From the NCBI GenBank assembly GCA_030151925.1, contig JASLCY010000536.1, positions 1 to 18,512 of the forward strand: a DNA stretch of 18,512 nucleotides, read 5' to 3'. This DNA is from Oligoflexus sp. GTDB taxonomy: Bacteria; Bdellovibrionota_B; Oligoflexia; Oligoflexales; Oligoflexaceae. Under the pieces are notes generated by a model. It had not been told where the DNA came from and made no database searches. It saw nothing but the letters and a program-made list of their open reading frames with translations. A program made the position numbers and the translations under genes. This document shows positions 1 to 7,529 of this stretch, in pieces. Positions within the stretch are counted from its first letter, which is position 1, and each line of letters begins with the position of its first letter.

Positions 1-960
1 GAGCAGGGCCAGGATCTTCTCCTGCTGGGCCTTGTCATGCGAGGAGTTGCGATAGACCTTCCTGAGCAGCGCGTAGGTGAAGGCGTATCTCTTCTCCTTG
101 GCTTTGCCGATCAGCTCGTCGAGGGACCAGTTCGCCTCTTCGGAGATGGGATATTGATCGAGCAGGGACTCGAGCGTCCTGTTCGTCTTCTCCTCGTCGT
201 GCTGCGCTGAGTAGATCATCGCCGCCTTCTTCAGGAAGCGGTCCTTGCGCGCGGTGCGCGGATAAGGCGAATAATAGCGTTTATAGACGGCGAGGAAGTC
301 GTCGTCCTTCTCCAGGGCCTGGTCGGTATCGAGCAGCATCTCCACCAGCGAGTGGCGGATCGGCTCCTCGGGATTCTTCGCGAGTTCGGTCTCGATCTCT
401 TTTTTGGTCTCGGCGTCGAGCAGGGCCGCATGGCGGAACCTTATCTTCATATGCTCGATCTCGGCGCCGTACCGGGCCATCTCAGGGCGGGTCGGATCCT
501 TGAGCGCCTCGGCGATGCCGAGGTAATAACGCGACAGGCGGTAGTTGGAATCCCAATAATGGGCGGAGAGCATGATCGCCGCCTGCAGGCGCTTCGCCGG
601 CTCGAGCTCGCCCTGCACCTGCTCGGTCAGGCCCGCGAGCGTATTGCGCAGTTTCTCGGCCTGCTCGTCCTTCACGGTGCGCAGGGCTTTTTTGAGCATG
701 AGCTCATAAGGTTCGGCGGCCTTGGTCTTCGGGGCCTCGGCCTGCGCGGTTTCGGTCTTGGGGGCTTCGGCTTTTGCGGCTTCCGCCGGCGGGGCTTCGG
801 CCTTCGCCGCGTCCGCCTTGGGAGCTTCGGCTTTGGGCGCCTCCGCCTTCGCCGGCTCGACTTTCGACGGCTCGGGGATCTGATCCGCCGCGATCAGAGG
901 GAAGGAGAGGGCGTTGGCTAAAAGCCACGCGCTGCATAGGCGGCCGAAAGATGTGGTCAC
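1..960 (-). CDS. Exported KAEAP-linker protein, N-terminal part (possible Slt-like lytic transglycosylase or TPR-type protein)
   Basis: The frame is open for 320 codons from a GTG at 958-960 to the left edge, so the C-terminus is missing. A strong ribosome site (AAGGAGGA, 967-974) lies 7 bases before the GTG, which decides the start. Residues 1-25 look like a signal peptide (basic start, hydrophobic LLANALSFPLIAA, then DQ). Residues 33-84 are a low-complexity Ala/Glu/Pro/Lys linker built from KAEAP-like units. From about residue 85 the chain is helical, with repeated alanine- and tyrosine-rich helices (YYLGIAEAL, YKRYYSPYPRTA, LESLLDQYPISEEANWSL). Such superhelical regions occur in periplasmic TPR proteins and ahead of the catalytic domain of Slt-type soluble lytic transglycosylases. 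The visible part has no catalytic motif, so the transglycosylase idea is an inference. The gene is divergent from the lipoprotein gene at 1256. Confidence 0.75.
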   Translation of the reverse strand, partial: MTTSFGRLCSAWLLANALSFPLIAADQIPEPSKVEPAKAEAPKAEAPKADAAKAEAPPAEAAKAEAPKTETAQAEAPKTKAAEPYELMLKKALRTVKDEQAEKLRNTLAGLTEQVQGELEPAKRLQAAIMLSAHYWDSNYRLSRYYLGIAEALKDPTRPEMARYGAEIEHMKIRFRHAALLDAETKKEIETELAKNPEEPIRHSLVEMLLDTDQALEKDDDFLAVYKRYYSPYPRTARKDRFLKKAAMIYSAQHDEEKTNRTLESLLDQYPISEEANWSLDELIGKAKEKRYAFTYALLRKVYRNSSHDKAQQEKILALL

Positions 961-1255
961 GCGAGATCCTCCTTCCACGGGGATTCTTACTGTTTATCGG
1001 TATATTCTGATAATTTCTTGAACTTTAGGCAGAAGCATCCGGACTTGAGGTTTCAATCGAAATCTCACGCGCTTATCGAATCGGGAACGGATGGCTCCCT
1101 CCATTTTAAGCGATTCGCGGGGCGGTTGAAAACTCGATTTTAGGGGGATTTTCTCTATAAATCGCGAGGGGTTATAAAATAAATCAAGTTTGAGGATTTT
1201 TTTCCGATAAATGCACTAGGTTAAATAATCCGGTTATGTATCAGAGGGGTGATTC
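961..1255. other. Divergent AT-rich intergenic spacer
   Basis: This spacer separates two divergent genes and is clearly richer in A/T than its surroundings. It must hold the promoters of both. For the leftward gene a weak candidate is TTCAAG with GATAAA 18 bases downstream (minus strand, about 993-1022). An imperfect dyad, TTATC-10-GATAA (994-1013), overlaps it and could be an operator. For the rightward gene several AT-rich hexamers lie at 1155-1230, but no pair has both good matches and good spacing. No coding region or RNA gene was seen. Confidence 0.4.
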
Positions 1256-2197
1256 GTGAAAAGCTTAGGGATAATGAATGCCGCGCTCGTATTGAGCATT
1301 CTAGGTTCGGCAGCCTGTTCTTCCGGTGAGCAGACTCTTGATAAGAGACAATCCAAATCAGGGCTCGCGGCGGCGAACATCGCGGCGGCGGCGGCAGCGT
1401 CGCAACAGAAGACGGGCAACGGCGACGCGCAGGCGGATACCTCGAAATCCGCGGCCAGCAATGAGCTGCAATCGCTCAGCTTCCCCGCGATCAAACTCGC
1501 GAGCAGCGCAGGGGCAGGCGCGGCCTTCTCCCTCATCAACAAGATCAGCGCCACGGACTTCGTCCTGCACACCGGCAAGGCCTCGATGGTCTATCACGCG
1601 GGCGACGCCCTCGCCGACGTGAAGGCCCTGGAACCGCAGGTCGTCGTGCCCACCGGCTCCACTCTCTATTCGCTGCCCGATAACGAGTTCTGGCTCGTGT
1701 CGGCCGACTCGCTCTACCGCCGCAAGGCTGTGGACGCCGCGACCGCCGCCGACTCCAAGACGGTTCCGGTCGAGCAGTTCGCGACCAGCCTCCTGCCCGG
1801 CGACACGAAGAAGCTGAAGGTGCTCTACGCCGCGAAGGATGAACTCATCGTTTCGCTCGATACCTTCGTCGCGATCCTCGCCATCAAGGACGGCAAGCCT
1901 TACCTCAACTCGATCGAGCTCGCCAAGCTGAGCTTCGACCTCAAGGGCGACCTCCAAGCGGGCCGCCTGGAAAACGGCGGTTATTGGTTCAGGTCGGCTT
2001 CGGGCCTCTATCTACTGATGCCGCCCGAAGCGGGCAAGGACTTCGTCTGGAAGAAGGCCGACCTCAGCTTCGATCCGGCGGTGAGCGGCCAGCTCGCGAT
2101 GTGGCTCGACAGCGATGCGCTCAAAGCGTCGGGCAACGTGATCGGCATCGATGCGAGCGGGAATATCGTTTCTGACTACGCAGCGCCTGCGAAATAA
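1256..2197 (+). CDS. Predicted lipoprotein of unknown function
   Basis: This 313-residue protein starts at a GTG preceded by AGAGGGGT (about 1242-1249). An in-frame ATG at 1274 would cut into the signal peptide. Residues 1-20 form a signal sequence ending in GSAAC, so Cys21 is a likely lipidation site, though Ser at -3 is less usual than Leu. An Ala/Ser/Gln-rich low-complexity linker follows (about residues 35-65). The remainder is a soluble domain with alternating beta-type stretches (FVLHTGKASMVYHAGDAL, FWLVSADSLYRR, LIVSLDTFVAILAIKDGK, YWFRSASGLYLL). These suggest a repeated beta architecture, perhaps propeller-like, but I recognise no family. It is a single-gene unit closed by the terminator at 2230. 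It would be anchored to the inner or outer membrane facing the periplasm or surface. Confidence 0.8.
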   Translation: MKSLGIMNAALVLSILGSAACSSGEQTLDKRQSKSGLAAANIAAAAAASQQKTGNGDAQADTSKSAASNELQSLSFPAIKLASSAGAGAAFSLINKISATDFVLHTGKASMVYHAGDALADVKALEPQVVVPTGSTLYSLPDNEFWLVSADSLYRRKAVDAATAADSKTVPVEQFATSLLPGDTKKLKVLYAAKDELIVSLDTFVAILAIKDGKPYLNSIELAKLSFDLKGDLQAGRLENGGYWFRSASGLYLLMPPEAGKDFVWKKADLSFDPAVSGQLAMWLDSDALKASGNVIGIDASGNIVSDYAAPAK

Positions 2198-2229
2198 CTC
2201 TCAAGCTTACACGAAAAATCTAAAGTCGC

Positions 2230-2267
2230 AGAGCCTTTGCCTTCACGGCGAGGCTCTTTTTCTTTAG
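2230..2267 (+). terminator. Intrinsic terminator after the lipoprotein gene
   Basis: AGAGCCT (2230-2236) pairs with AGGCTCT (2251-2257), and an inner GCC/GGC extends the stem. A T-rich tract (TTTTTCTTT) follows. It lies 32 bases past the stop at 2197 and separates this gene from the tldD operon. A weak promoter for tldD may overlap its end (TTCACG 2242-2247, 17 bases, TAGTAT 2265-2270). Confidence 0.8.
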
Positions 2268-2313
2268 TATGAAAAGGGCAAACTGGGTCGTAACTAGAGG
2301 AGCCAGAAAGACC

Positions 2314-3696
2314 ATGCTTGATCCACGCATAGCGGCCGATGTCATCAACGCCGGTTGTGAACTCGGGGCTAGTTTTGTCGATATTTTCGTCGAACGCACC
2401 GTCTACGAAGCGATTACCCTCAGGGATAGCGAAGTCAAGGACATCAAGACCGGCACCGACTTCGGGATAGGCATCCGCGCTATCTTCGGCAAGAAATCGG
2501 TCTACGGCTATACGAACATCGCCGAGAAGAACGAACTCCTGCGCATCCTCCAGCTGATCTGCGCGATGGACAAGACGGGGCCGTCGGTCCGTGCGCAGGC
2601 GTTGGCCAAGCGTCCCGTGCCTCTGCAGGTGCAGGTGAAGCGGGGCCTGGACCAGGCGAGCCCTTACGAAGAGAAGATAGCCTTCCTCCGCAGCGTGGAC
2701 CAGGCCGCGCGCAAATACCAGAAGGTCACGCAGGTCGATATCCTGAGCATGCAGAAGTGGCAAGAGATTCAAGTCTTCGATTCCGAGGGCCTCGCGATCG
2801 AAGACCAGCGACATGCGATTCGCATCCCGACCACGCTCATCACATCCGATGGGGCCAAGCAGGCTCGCGCCTTCTCCGGCCCGGGCGGAAGCCAGGGCTG
2901 GGAATTCACGAAGACCCTGAATCCGGAGCAGCTCGCCGCGGAGCTCGCGCGCCGCGCGCTGACCGTGCTGAATGCCGACGCCTGCCCGGCCGGGAAAATG
3001 CCGGTGGTCATCGACAACGGCTTCGGCGGCGTCATCTTCCACGAGGCCTGCGGCCATCTGCTGGAAACCACCTCGGTAGAGAAGAAGGCCTCGGTCTTCC
3101 ACGATAAGATGGGCGAGATGATCGCGAGCCCCGTGGTGAACGCGATCGACGACGGCACGATCCCCGGCCTCTGGGGCTCCCTGCCGGTGGACGACGAAGG
3201 CATGGAAACGCAGAAGACGCAGCTGATCAAAGACGGCCGGCTCGCGTCCTTCCTCGTCGATCGGCTCGGTTCGATGAAGACCGGCTACGCGCGCACGGGC
3301 TCGGGACGTCGCCAATCCTATAAGTTCGCTCCGGCTTCCCGCATGCGGAACACCTATATCGATGCGGGGCAGGACAGCATGGACGATATGATCGCTTCCG
3401 TGCCCTACGGCCTCTACGCGAAGGTCATGGGCGGCGGCAGCGTTACGCCGGGCACGGGCGACTTCAACTTCGCCGTCGAGGAAGCCTATATCATCAAGGA
3501 CGGCAAGATCGGTAAGCCCGTGCGGGGCGCGACCCTGATCGGTTCGGGGCCGCAGGTTCTGAAAAGCATCTCGATGGTCGGCAGCAACCTCGAGCTGTCG
3601 CCCGGCATGTGCGGTTCGGTGAGCGGTTCGATCAACGTCACCGTCGGCCAGCCGTCGATCAAGGTCGACGAGATTCTCGTGGGAGGGGAAGCCTAA
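2314..3696 (+). CDS. tldD: TldD, metallopeptidase subunit of the TldD/TldE complex
   Basis: This 460-residue protein is the zinc-bearing half of the TldD/TldE heterodimer. That complex is a cytoplasmic peptidase which trims unfolded peptides, matures some ribosomal peptides, and degrades the CcdA antitoxin in E. coli. The diagnostic HExxxH motif is HEACGH at residues 243-248, in the context GFGGVIFHEACGHLLE. The third zinc ligand is expected in the C-terminal GMCGS motif (Cys433), just before the conserved VTVGQPSIKVDEILVGG tail. The ATG at 2314 is chosen because AGAGGAG lies 11 bases upstream. An in-frame ATG at 2269 sits against the terminator T-tract and adds residues unlike the family. 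The length is normal. The stop overlaps the tldE start by one base, so the two are translated together. Confidence 0.97.
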   Translation: MLDPRIAADVINAGCELGASFVDIFVERTVYEAITLRDSEVKDIKTGTDFGIGIRAIFGKKSVYGYTNIAEKNELLRILQLICAMDKTGPSVRAQALAKRPVPLQVQVKRGLDQASPYEEKIAFLRSVDQAARKYQKVTQVDILSMQKWQEIQVFDSEGLAIEDQRHAIRIPTTLITSDGAKQARAFSGPGGSQGWEFTKTLNPEQLAAELARRALTVLNADACPAGKMPVVIDNGFGGVIFHEACGHLLETTSVEKKASVFHDKMGEMIASPVVNAIDDGTIPGLWGSLPVDDEGMETQKTQLIKDGRLASFLVDRLGSMKTGYARTGSGRRQSYKFAPASRMRNTYIDAGQDSMDDMIASVPYGLYAKVMGGGSVTPGTGDFNFAVEEAYIIKDGKIGKPVRGATLIGSGPQVLKSISMVGSNLELSPGMCGSVSGSINVTVGQPSIKVDEILVGGEA

Positions 3697-5045
3697 TGGA
3701 ATGGCAAAACGGTAAGGATCTCTGCTTTCAAATCATCGATCTCGCGAAGAAGGCCGGGATCCAGGAATGCGACGTGATCTTCAACAGGGGCCAGTCCCTC
3801 TCGCTGCAGGCCCAGGGCGGGAAGATCGATAAATCGAAGGTGACGAGCACGCAGGTCGTCGGCATCCGCGTGATCCAGGACCAGAGGATCGGCATCTCCG
3901 CCTCGGAATCGATCGAGCCGCAATCGCTGAAGATGATGGTCGATCAGGCGAAGGCCACGGCCGTCTATTCGAGCGCCGATCCTTATCAGAGCATCACGCA
4001 GAAGAACGCCGCGGACATCATCGTGCTGCCGGAGCGCGTGAGGCGGCAGGAGAACGTCCCGCTCGACCAGAAGATCGCGATGGCCATCCGCCTCGAGCAG
4101 GACGTGCTCGCGCGCGACAAGCGGATCCATAACGCGCCTTACAGCGGTTATGCGGACGGGGAGGGCGAGAGCTTCTACGCGAACCACCTCGGCACCTTCT
4201 GTTATCAGAAAGACCGCTCGTACAGCGCCTATACCTCGGCCCTGGCGGGCGATAACCAGAGCCAGGCGATGTACACCTCGTCCTCGATCGGCCGGAGCTT
4301 CGATGAGCTCGACCTCGCGAGCTGCGTGGACGAGGCGAGCTCGGTGGCTTTGCGCCTGCTCGGCGCGCGGCCGGTGCCTACCGGGCGTTACGATGTGATC
4401 TTCTCCACGGATGAATGGGAAAGCCTGCTCGGCACGCATCTCGGCGCGTTCTCGGCCAAGGCCGCGAAAGAGGGGATAGCCTATTATCGCGACAAGTTCC
4501 TGCAGAAGATCGCGGTCTCCGGCCTCACGATGCGCGACTGCCCGCAATATCCCGACGGATTCTCGTATTCGGCTTTCGATGACGAAGGCCTGCCGCGCGA
4601 AGACCTGACCGTCATCGACCAGGGCGTGCTGAAGAGCTTCTTCCATAACTCGGCGACGGCGCGTTTCTTCAAGCAGAAGAGCACGGCGCACGCGGCTCGC
4701 GGCGCGAAGGGCTCGCTCGGGACTTCGCCGACCCAACTCGTCCTCGGGACGGGGGCAGCGACCCGGAAGGACCTCTATGCGGGCCAGGTGCTGAAAGTGA
4801 TCTCCCTGAAGGGCCTGCATTCGGGAACGAACGCCGTGTCGGGGCACTTCTCCCTCGCCGCGGAAGGCATTCTCTATAGGGACGGCCAGGAGGCGCAGAT
4901 GGTGAAGGACGTGACCCTGTCGGCGAACTTCTACGACCTCCTGCAGGGCATCCAGGCGATAGGCGATAAACTCGAAGCGTCCTCGGGCCGGAGCTTCTTC
5001 AGCCCCGAGATTCGTTTCGCGGGCATGAGCGTGGCGGGAGGTTGA
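3696..5045 (+). CDS. tldE (pmbA): TldE/PmbA, non-catalytic partner subunit of TldD
   Basis: This 449-residue TldD/PmbA-family protein pairs with TldD. The N-terminal part (AGIQECDVIFNRGQSLSLQAQ and VVGIRVIQDQRIGISASES) and the C-terminal SGTNAVSGHFSLAAEGILY region match the family. The region equivalent to the TldD zinc site carries no HExxxH, as expected for TldE, which shapes the substrate channel without binding zinc. The start is the ATG at 3696, which shares its A with the tldD stop (TAATG). GGGAGGGG ends 7 bases upstream. Gene order tldD-tldE and the one-base overlap give a stoichiometric pair. bcp starts three bases after the stop. Confidence 0.95.
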   Translation: MEWQNGKDLCFQIIDLAKKAGIQECDVIFNRGQSLSLQAQGGKIDKSKVTSTQVVGIRVIQDQRIGISASESIEPQSLKMMVDQAKATAVYSSADPYQSITQKNAADIIVLPERVRRQENVPLDQKIAMAIRLEQDVLARDKRIHNAPYSGYADGEGESFYANHLGTFCYQKDRSYSAYTSALAGDNQSQAMYTSSSIGRSFDELDLASCVDEASSVALRLLGARPVPTGRYDVIFSTDEWESLLGTHLGAFSAKAAKEGIAYYRDKFLQKIAVSGLTMRDCPQYPDGFSYSAFDDEGLPREDLTVIDQGVLKSFFHNSATARFFKQKSTAHAARGAKGSLGTSPTQLVLGTGAATRKDLYAGQVLKVISLKGLHSGTNAVSGHFSLAAEGILYRDGQEAQMVKDVTLSANFYDLLQGIQAIGDKLEASSGRSFFSPEIRFAGMSVAGG

Positions 5046-5048
5046 ACG

Positions 5049-5522
5049 ATGGCGATGCTGGAAGTCGGCGACAAGGCCCCGGCCTTCTCCCTGGAGAATC
5101 AGGACGGCGAGCTCGTGAGCCTCAAGGATTTTAAGGGCGAGAAGAACGTCGTCCTCTACTTCTATCCCAAGGCGATGACGCCGGGCTGCACGACGCAGGC
5201 CTGCGGCATACGCGATGCCAAACGCAGGTTCACGAGCGCCGACACCGTGGTCCTGGGCGTGAGCCCCGATAAGGTGAGCGCCCTCGACAAGTTCCGCGAG
5301 AAGGAGAAGCTGAACTTCGACCTGCTCGCGGACCCGGATCATGAAGCAGCCGAGGCCTACGGCGTCTGGGGCTTAAAGAAGAACTACGGGCGCGAGTATA
5401 TGGGCATCGTCCGCAGCACCTACATCATCGGCAAGGACGGCAAGGTCAAACACGTGATGCCCAAGGTGAATACCAAGACGCATCACGACGATGTGCTGGG
5501 CTGGATCAAAGAGAATCTTTAA
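5049..5522 (+). CDS. bcp: BCP/PrxQ-type thiol peroxidase (peroxiredoxin)
   Basis: This 157-residue cytoplasmic peroxiredoxin reduces hydrogen peroxide and organic hydroperoxides, normally using thioredoxin. The PxxxTxxC signature is complete: Pro40, Thr44 and Cys47 in KAMTPGCTTQAC. The peroxidatic cysteine is Cys47 and the resolving cysteine is Cys52, a C-x4-C spacing typical of atypical two-Cys BCP enzymes. Arg122 (GIVRSTY) supplies the conserved arginine. Length and start (VGDKAPAFSLENQDG) are normal. The ribosome site GGGAGG (5036-5041) lies in the end of tldE, so the gene is the last member of the tldD-tldE-bcp operon. It ends 27 bases before a strong terminator. Confidence 0.96.
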   Translation: MAMLEVGDKAPAFSLENQDGELVSLKDFKGEKNVVLYFYPKAMTPGCTTQACGIRDAKRRFTSADTVVLGVSPDKVSALDKFREKEKLNFDLLADPDHEAAEAYGVWGLKKNYGREYMGIVRSTYIIGKDGKVKHVMPKVNTKTHHDDVLGWIKENL

Positions 5523-5549
5523 TACGCAAGGCGAAAACGCACGAAAAAA

Positions 5550-5585
5550 AAGCTGGGCCGTCCGAGGCCCAGCTTTCTTTTTTTT
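5550..5585. terminator. Strong bidirectional intrinsic terminator
   Basis: A perfect 10-bp stem, AAGCTGGGCC (5550-5559) with GGCCCAGCTT (5566-5575), encloses the loop GTCCGA. It is followed by TCTTTTTTTT on the plus strand and preceded by eight A residues that become a T-tract on the minus strand. It therefore serves bcp (plus) and the lipoprotein gene ending at 5597 (minus). Confidence 0.95.
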
Positions 5586-5596
5586 ATCGTCGCGGC

Positions 5597-7504
5597 TCAG
5601 AGGTCGCCGGGAGGCAGGAGAAGGAAGGACGAGAACTTGTCGTTGTTATCCTTGCCGACGTTGCCGACGTCCTGCGAACCCGTGACGTCGTAATGCTTGC
5701 CGGGATTCTTGGGATCGGTGTCATGGTACCACTTGATGGTCCAGTTGTTCGCCAGGTGCGTCTTGAACGAGGTGATCTTGTCGTTCGCTTTGCCGATGCC
5801 TATGTTCTTGAATACATAGAGGTTATAAGGGGCATAAGGGCTGCCGGCGAGGAAGTTGCGGAAATCGATGCTCCAGTAGGAGCCGCCGTACTGCGAGTTG
5901 TCCCACATCTCGACCCAGCCCGGATTCTCGGCGCTCAGGATCGTGCGGTATTCGTTGTCGTTCGGGATATCGCAGCTCGAGTCGAAGCCGCGGCAAGCGT
6001 TGATCGCGTTATCGAAGAGCTCCGCGACGCGCGTGCAGCGGTGGGGCATATAGGAGATCTTCGAGCAGACGTCGTCCGATTCCTCGCGTTGGACGCTCAT
6101 CGTCTTGAGTTTGGAGAGACGGTCGCGATAGTCGACGAAATAGCTCCAGCGCGACGGGCAGGGCGAGTTGCCGTCGAGGGTGCAGGCCGAGACCGGCACA
6201 TCGTAATCGAGGAGGGTTTCCTTGATCACGGTCAGGTTGTTGCCCGCGCGAACCTCATCCAGCATCTTCTGGTGGGAATCGGCGATCTTCTTTTGGATAG
6301 AGCTCGTGTCGGTGTTGATGTCGAACGCGGTGGTCGAGGAGAAGCCGCCGCAGACGTCGATCGAAGTCCCCGTGCTGTAGCACTTGGTCGAGAAGCTGTA
6401 GCTATTGAGGATGGCCTTCTGCTCTTTCGAGATCGAGGTGCTCGCGCCGAAGTTCAGGATGCCCGCGAGGCCGATCTTGATCGCGGCGTCGACCGACGAC
6501 TGGTCGTGCTGGGTCGAGTCGAGTTTCTTCGCCGTGAAGACCATATACATCATCGCGCCGGTGCTCACGTCCTTGGTGAAGCGGTCGCCGCAGTATTTAC
6601 GGAAGAGGGTGCGGTTCTTCTGGCTGAGGGAGCGGAAGTATTCCGCGTAGTCAGCGCCGGTGTTGCCGACCGAGACGCGATCCTTCACATAAGTGAAGCC
6701 GGCGATGATCACGACGTCGTCGGTGGTCACGTGCGTCTCTTGCATGATCTTGGTCTTCACCGAGAGCGAGCCGGTGAAGATCTGGTAGATGCCGCCGATG
6801 TCCGCGCCGAACTCCGTCTCGAGTTTGCTGTAGAGGTCGCTGTAGGAGTGCGCGATGTTGTAGGTATCGGCCGTTTCGTTGCGAGCGGTCACGGTCGTGC
6901 CGAGCGTGTTCGGATCCATGCAGATCGCCGAACGGGAGCCCGTGAGGACGTCGTAGCCGGTGCCGAGCTGATACTTCTGCAGGTTATTGTCTTTGGCTTT
7001 CAAGGCGTTCACGGCCGCGATCGCCTCATCGTAGGTCTGCACGTGGACCGGAGCCGAAGGAGGGGTTTTGTTGCCCGTGTTGCTGGGAGTCGTCGTCGAG
7101 CCTGTGCTGGTCGAAGGCGTGGTGCTGGTCGAACCGGTCGTCGTCGAACCGCTCGAAGTGCTTGGAGCGGTCGTCGGAGTCGTCGTCGAGCCTGTGCTGG
7201 TTGAAGGCGTCGTGGTCGAAGGCGCAGTAGTCGCAGGCGTCGTGGTCGAATCCGTGGTCGATGGGGCGGAATCCGAAGTTCCGGACGTCGCAGGAATCGA
7301 CGTCTGGTCCGGCGTCACGGCGATCGGAGTCGATGATTGCGAGGTCGAGGGAATGGAGGGATCGAGCACGATGGGAGCATTGTCCACGTTCGGGCCGTGG
7401 TTGCCGTTGTGGTAGAGCGGACGCTTCACATCATAATGCGCGCAGGCGATGAGGCTGAGGAGCCCGAGAGATACCATGAATCGTTTTAAACGCGGCGTTG
7501 TCAT
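5597..7504 (-). CDS. Lipoprotein with MACPF-like region and C-terminal beta/gamma-crystallin domain
   Basis: This 635-residue protein has a signal peptide with a classical lipobox (LIAC, Cys21), so it should be lipidated and exported. Residues 52-150 are a Ser/Thr/Pro-rich linker with internal repeats. Residues 155-470 contain Y304-C-G-D-R-F309, then six residues, then G316-A317. This matches the spacing of the MACPF signature (YGTH[FY]-x6-GG), with Asp-Arg in place of Thr-His. Charged or Ser-rich stretches on both sides (about 255-280 and 340-375) could be the pore-forming helix bundles. Residues 530-630 read as a beta/gamma-crystallin domain (WVEMWDNSQYGGSYWSI) with two calcium double-clamp motifs, NDKITS (574-579) and NDKFSS (621-626). 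Several Cys residues at 436-511 may form disulfides. The start has AGGA 6 bases upstream and lies 25 bp after the VWA lipoprotein gene. The MACPF assignment is inferred from the signature only; the crystallin call is firmer. Confidence 0.85.
   Translation of the reverse strand: MTTPRLKRFMVSLGLLSLIACAHYDVKRPLYHNGNHGPNVDNAPIVLDPSIPSTSQSSTPIAVTPDQTSIPATSGTSDSAPSTTDSTTTPATTAPSTTTPSTSTGSTTTPTTAPSTSSGSTTTGSTSTTPSTSTGSTTTPSNTGNKTPPSAPVHVQTYDEAIAAVNALKAKDNNLQKYQLGTGYDVLTGSRSAICMDPNTLGTTVTARNETADTYNIAHSYSDLYSKLETEFGADIGGIYQIFTGSLSVKTKIMQETHVTTDDVVIIAGFTYVKDRVSVGNTGADYAEYFRSLSQKNRTLFRKYCGDRFTKDVSTGAMMYMVFTAKKLDSTQHDQSSVDAAIKIGLAGILNFGASTSISKEQKAILNSYSFSTKCYSTGTSIDVCGGFSSTTAFDINTDTSSIQKKIADSHQKMLDEVRAGNNLTVIKETLLDYDVPVSACTLDGNSPCPSRWSYFVDYRDRLSKLKTMSVQREESDDVCSKISYMPHRCTRVAELFDNAINACRGFDSSCDIPNDNEYRTILSAENPGWVEMWDNSQYGGSYWSIDFRNFLAGSPYAPYNLYVFKNIGIGKANDKITSFKTHLANNWTIKWYHDTDPKNPGKHYDVTGSQDVGNVGKDNNDKFSSFLLLPPGDL
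7087..7210 (-). repeat. Repeats encoding the Ser/Thr/Pro linker
   Basis: A 34-base segment at 7087-7120 recurs at 7177-7210 with one difference (C to T at 7201). The offset is exactly 90 bases, or 30 codons, so the frame is kept. It encodes TPSTSTGSTTTP, at residues 99-110 and 129-140 of the lipoprotein. Shorter related units fill the spaces between and around. It looks like in-frame duplication by slippage or unequal recombination, a site where length may vary between strains. Confidence 0.85.
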
Positions 7505-7529
7505 AAGGATCCTATCTCGTGAGAGGTGG

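Noticed and set aside
994..1013. TTATC-10-GATAA dyad as a Fur box
   Set aside because: It lacks the repeated GATAAT hexamers of a Fur box; it is only a weak operator-like dyad.
2269..2313. The ATG at 2269 as the tldD start
   Set aside because: It lies against the terminator T-tract with no ribosome site, and the 15 added residues are unlike the family; the ATG at 2314 has AGAGGAG upstream.
3693..5342. A 549-codon open frame on the minus strand across tldE and bcp
   Set aside because: It is antisense to two well-identified genes, its product is rich in Arg/His/Leu/Glu as expected from the complement of GC-biased codons, and it matches no family.
5693..7204. A 503-codon plus-strand open frame opposite the MACPF-like lipoprotein gene
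   Set aside because: It lacks a ribosome site, is compositionally odd (Val/Arg/Asp), and is the complement of a protein with a signal peptide and recognisable domains.
7087..7210. Repeats here as a CRISPR array
   Set aside because: The repeats are in frame in a Ser/Thr/Pro linker, irregular, and without unique spacers of constant length.
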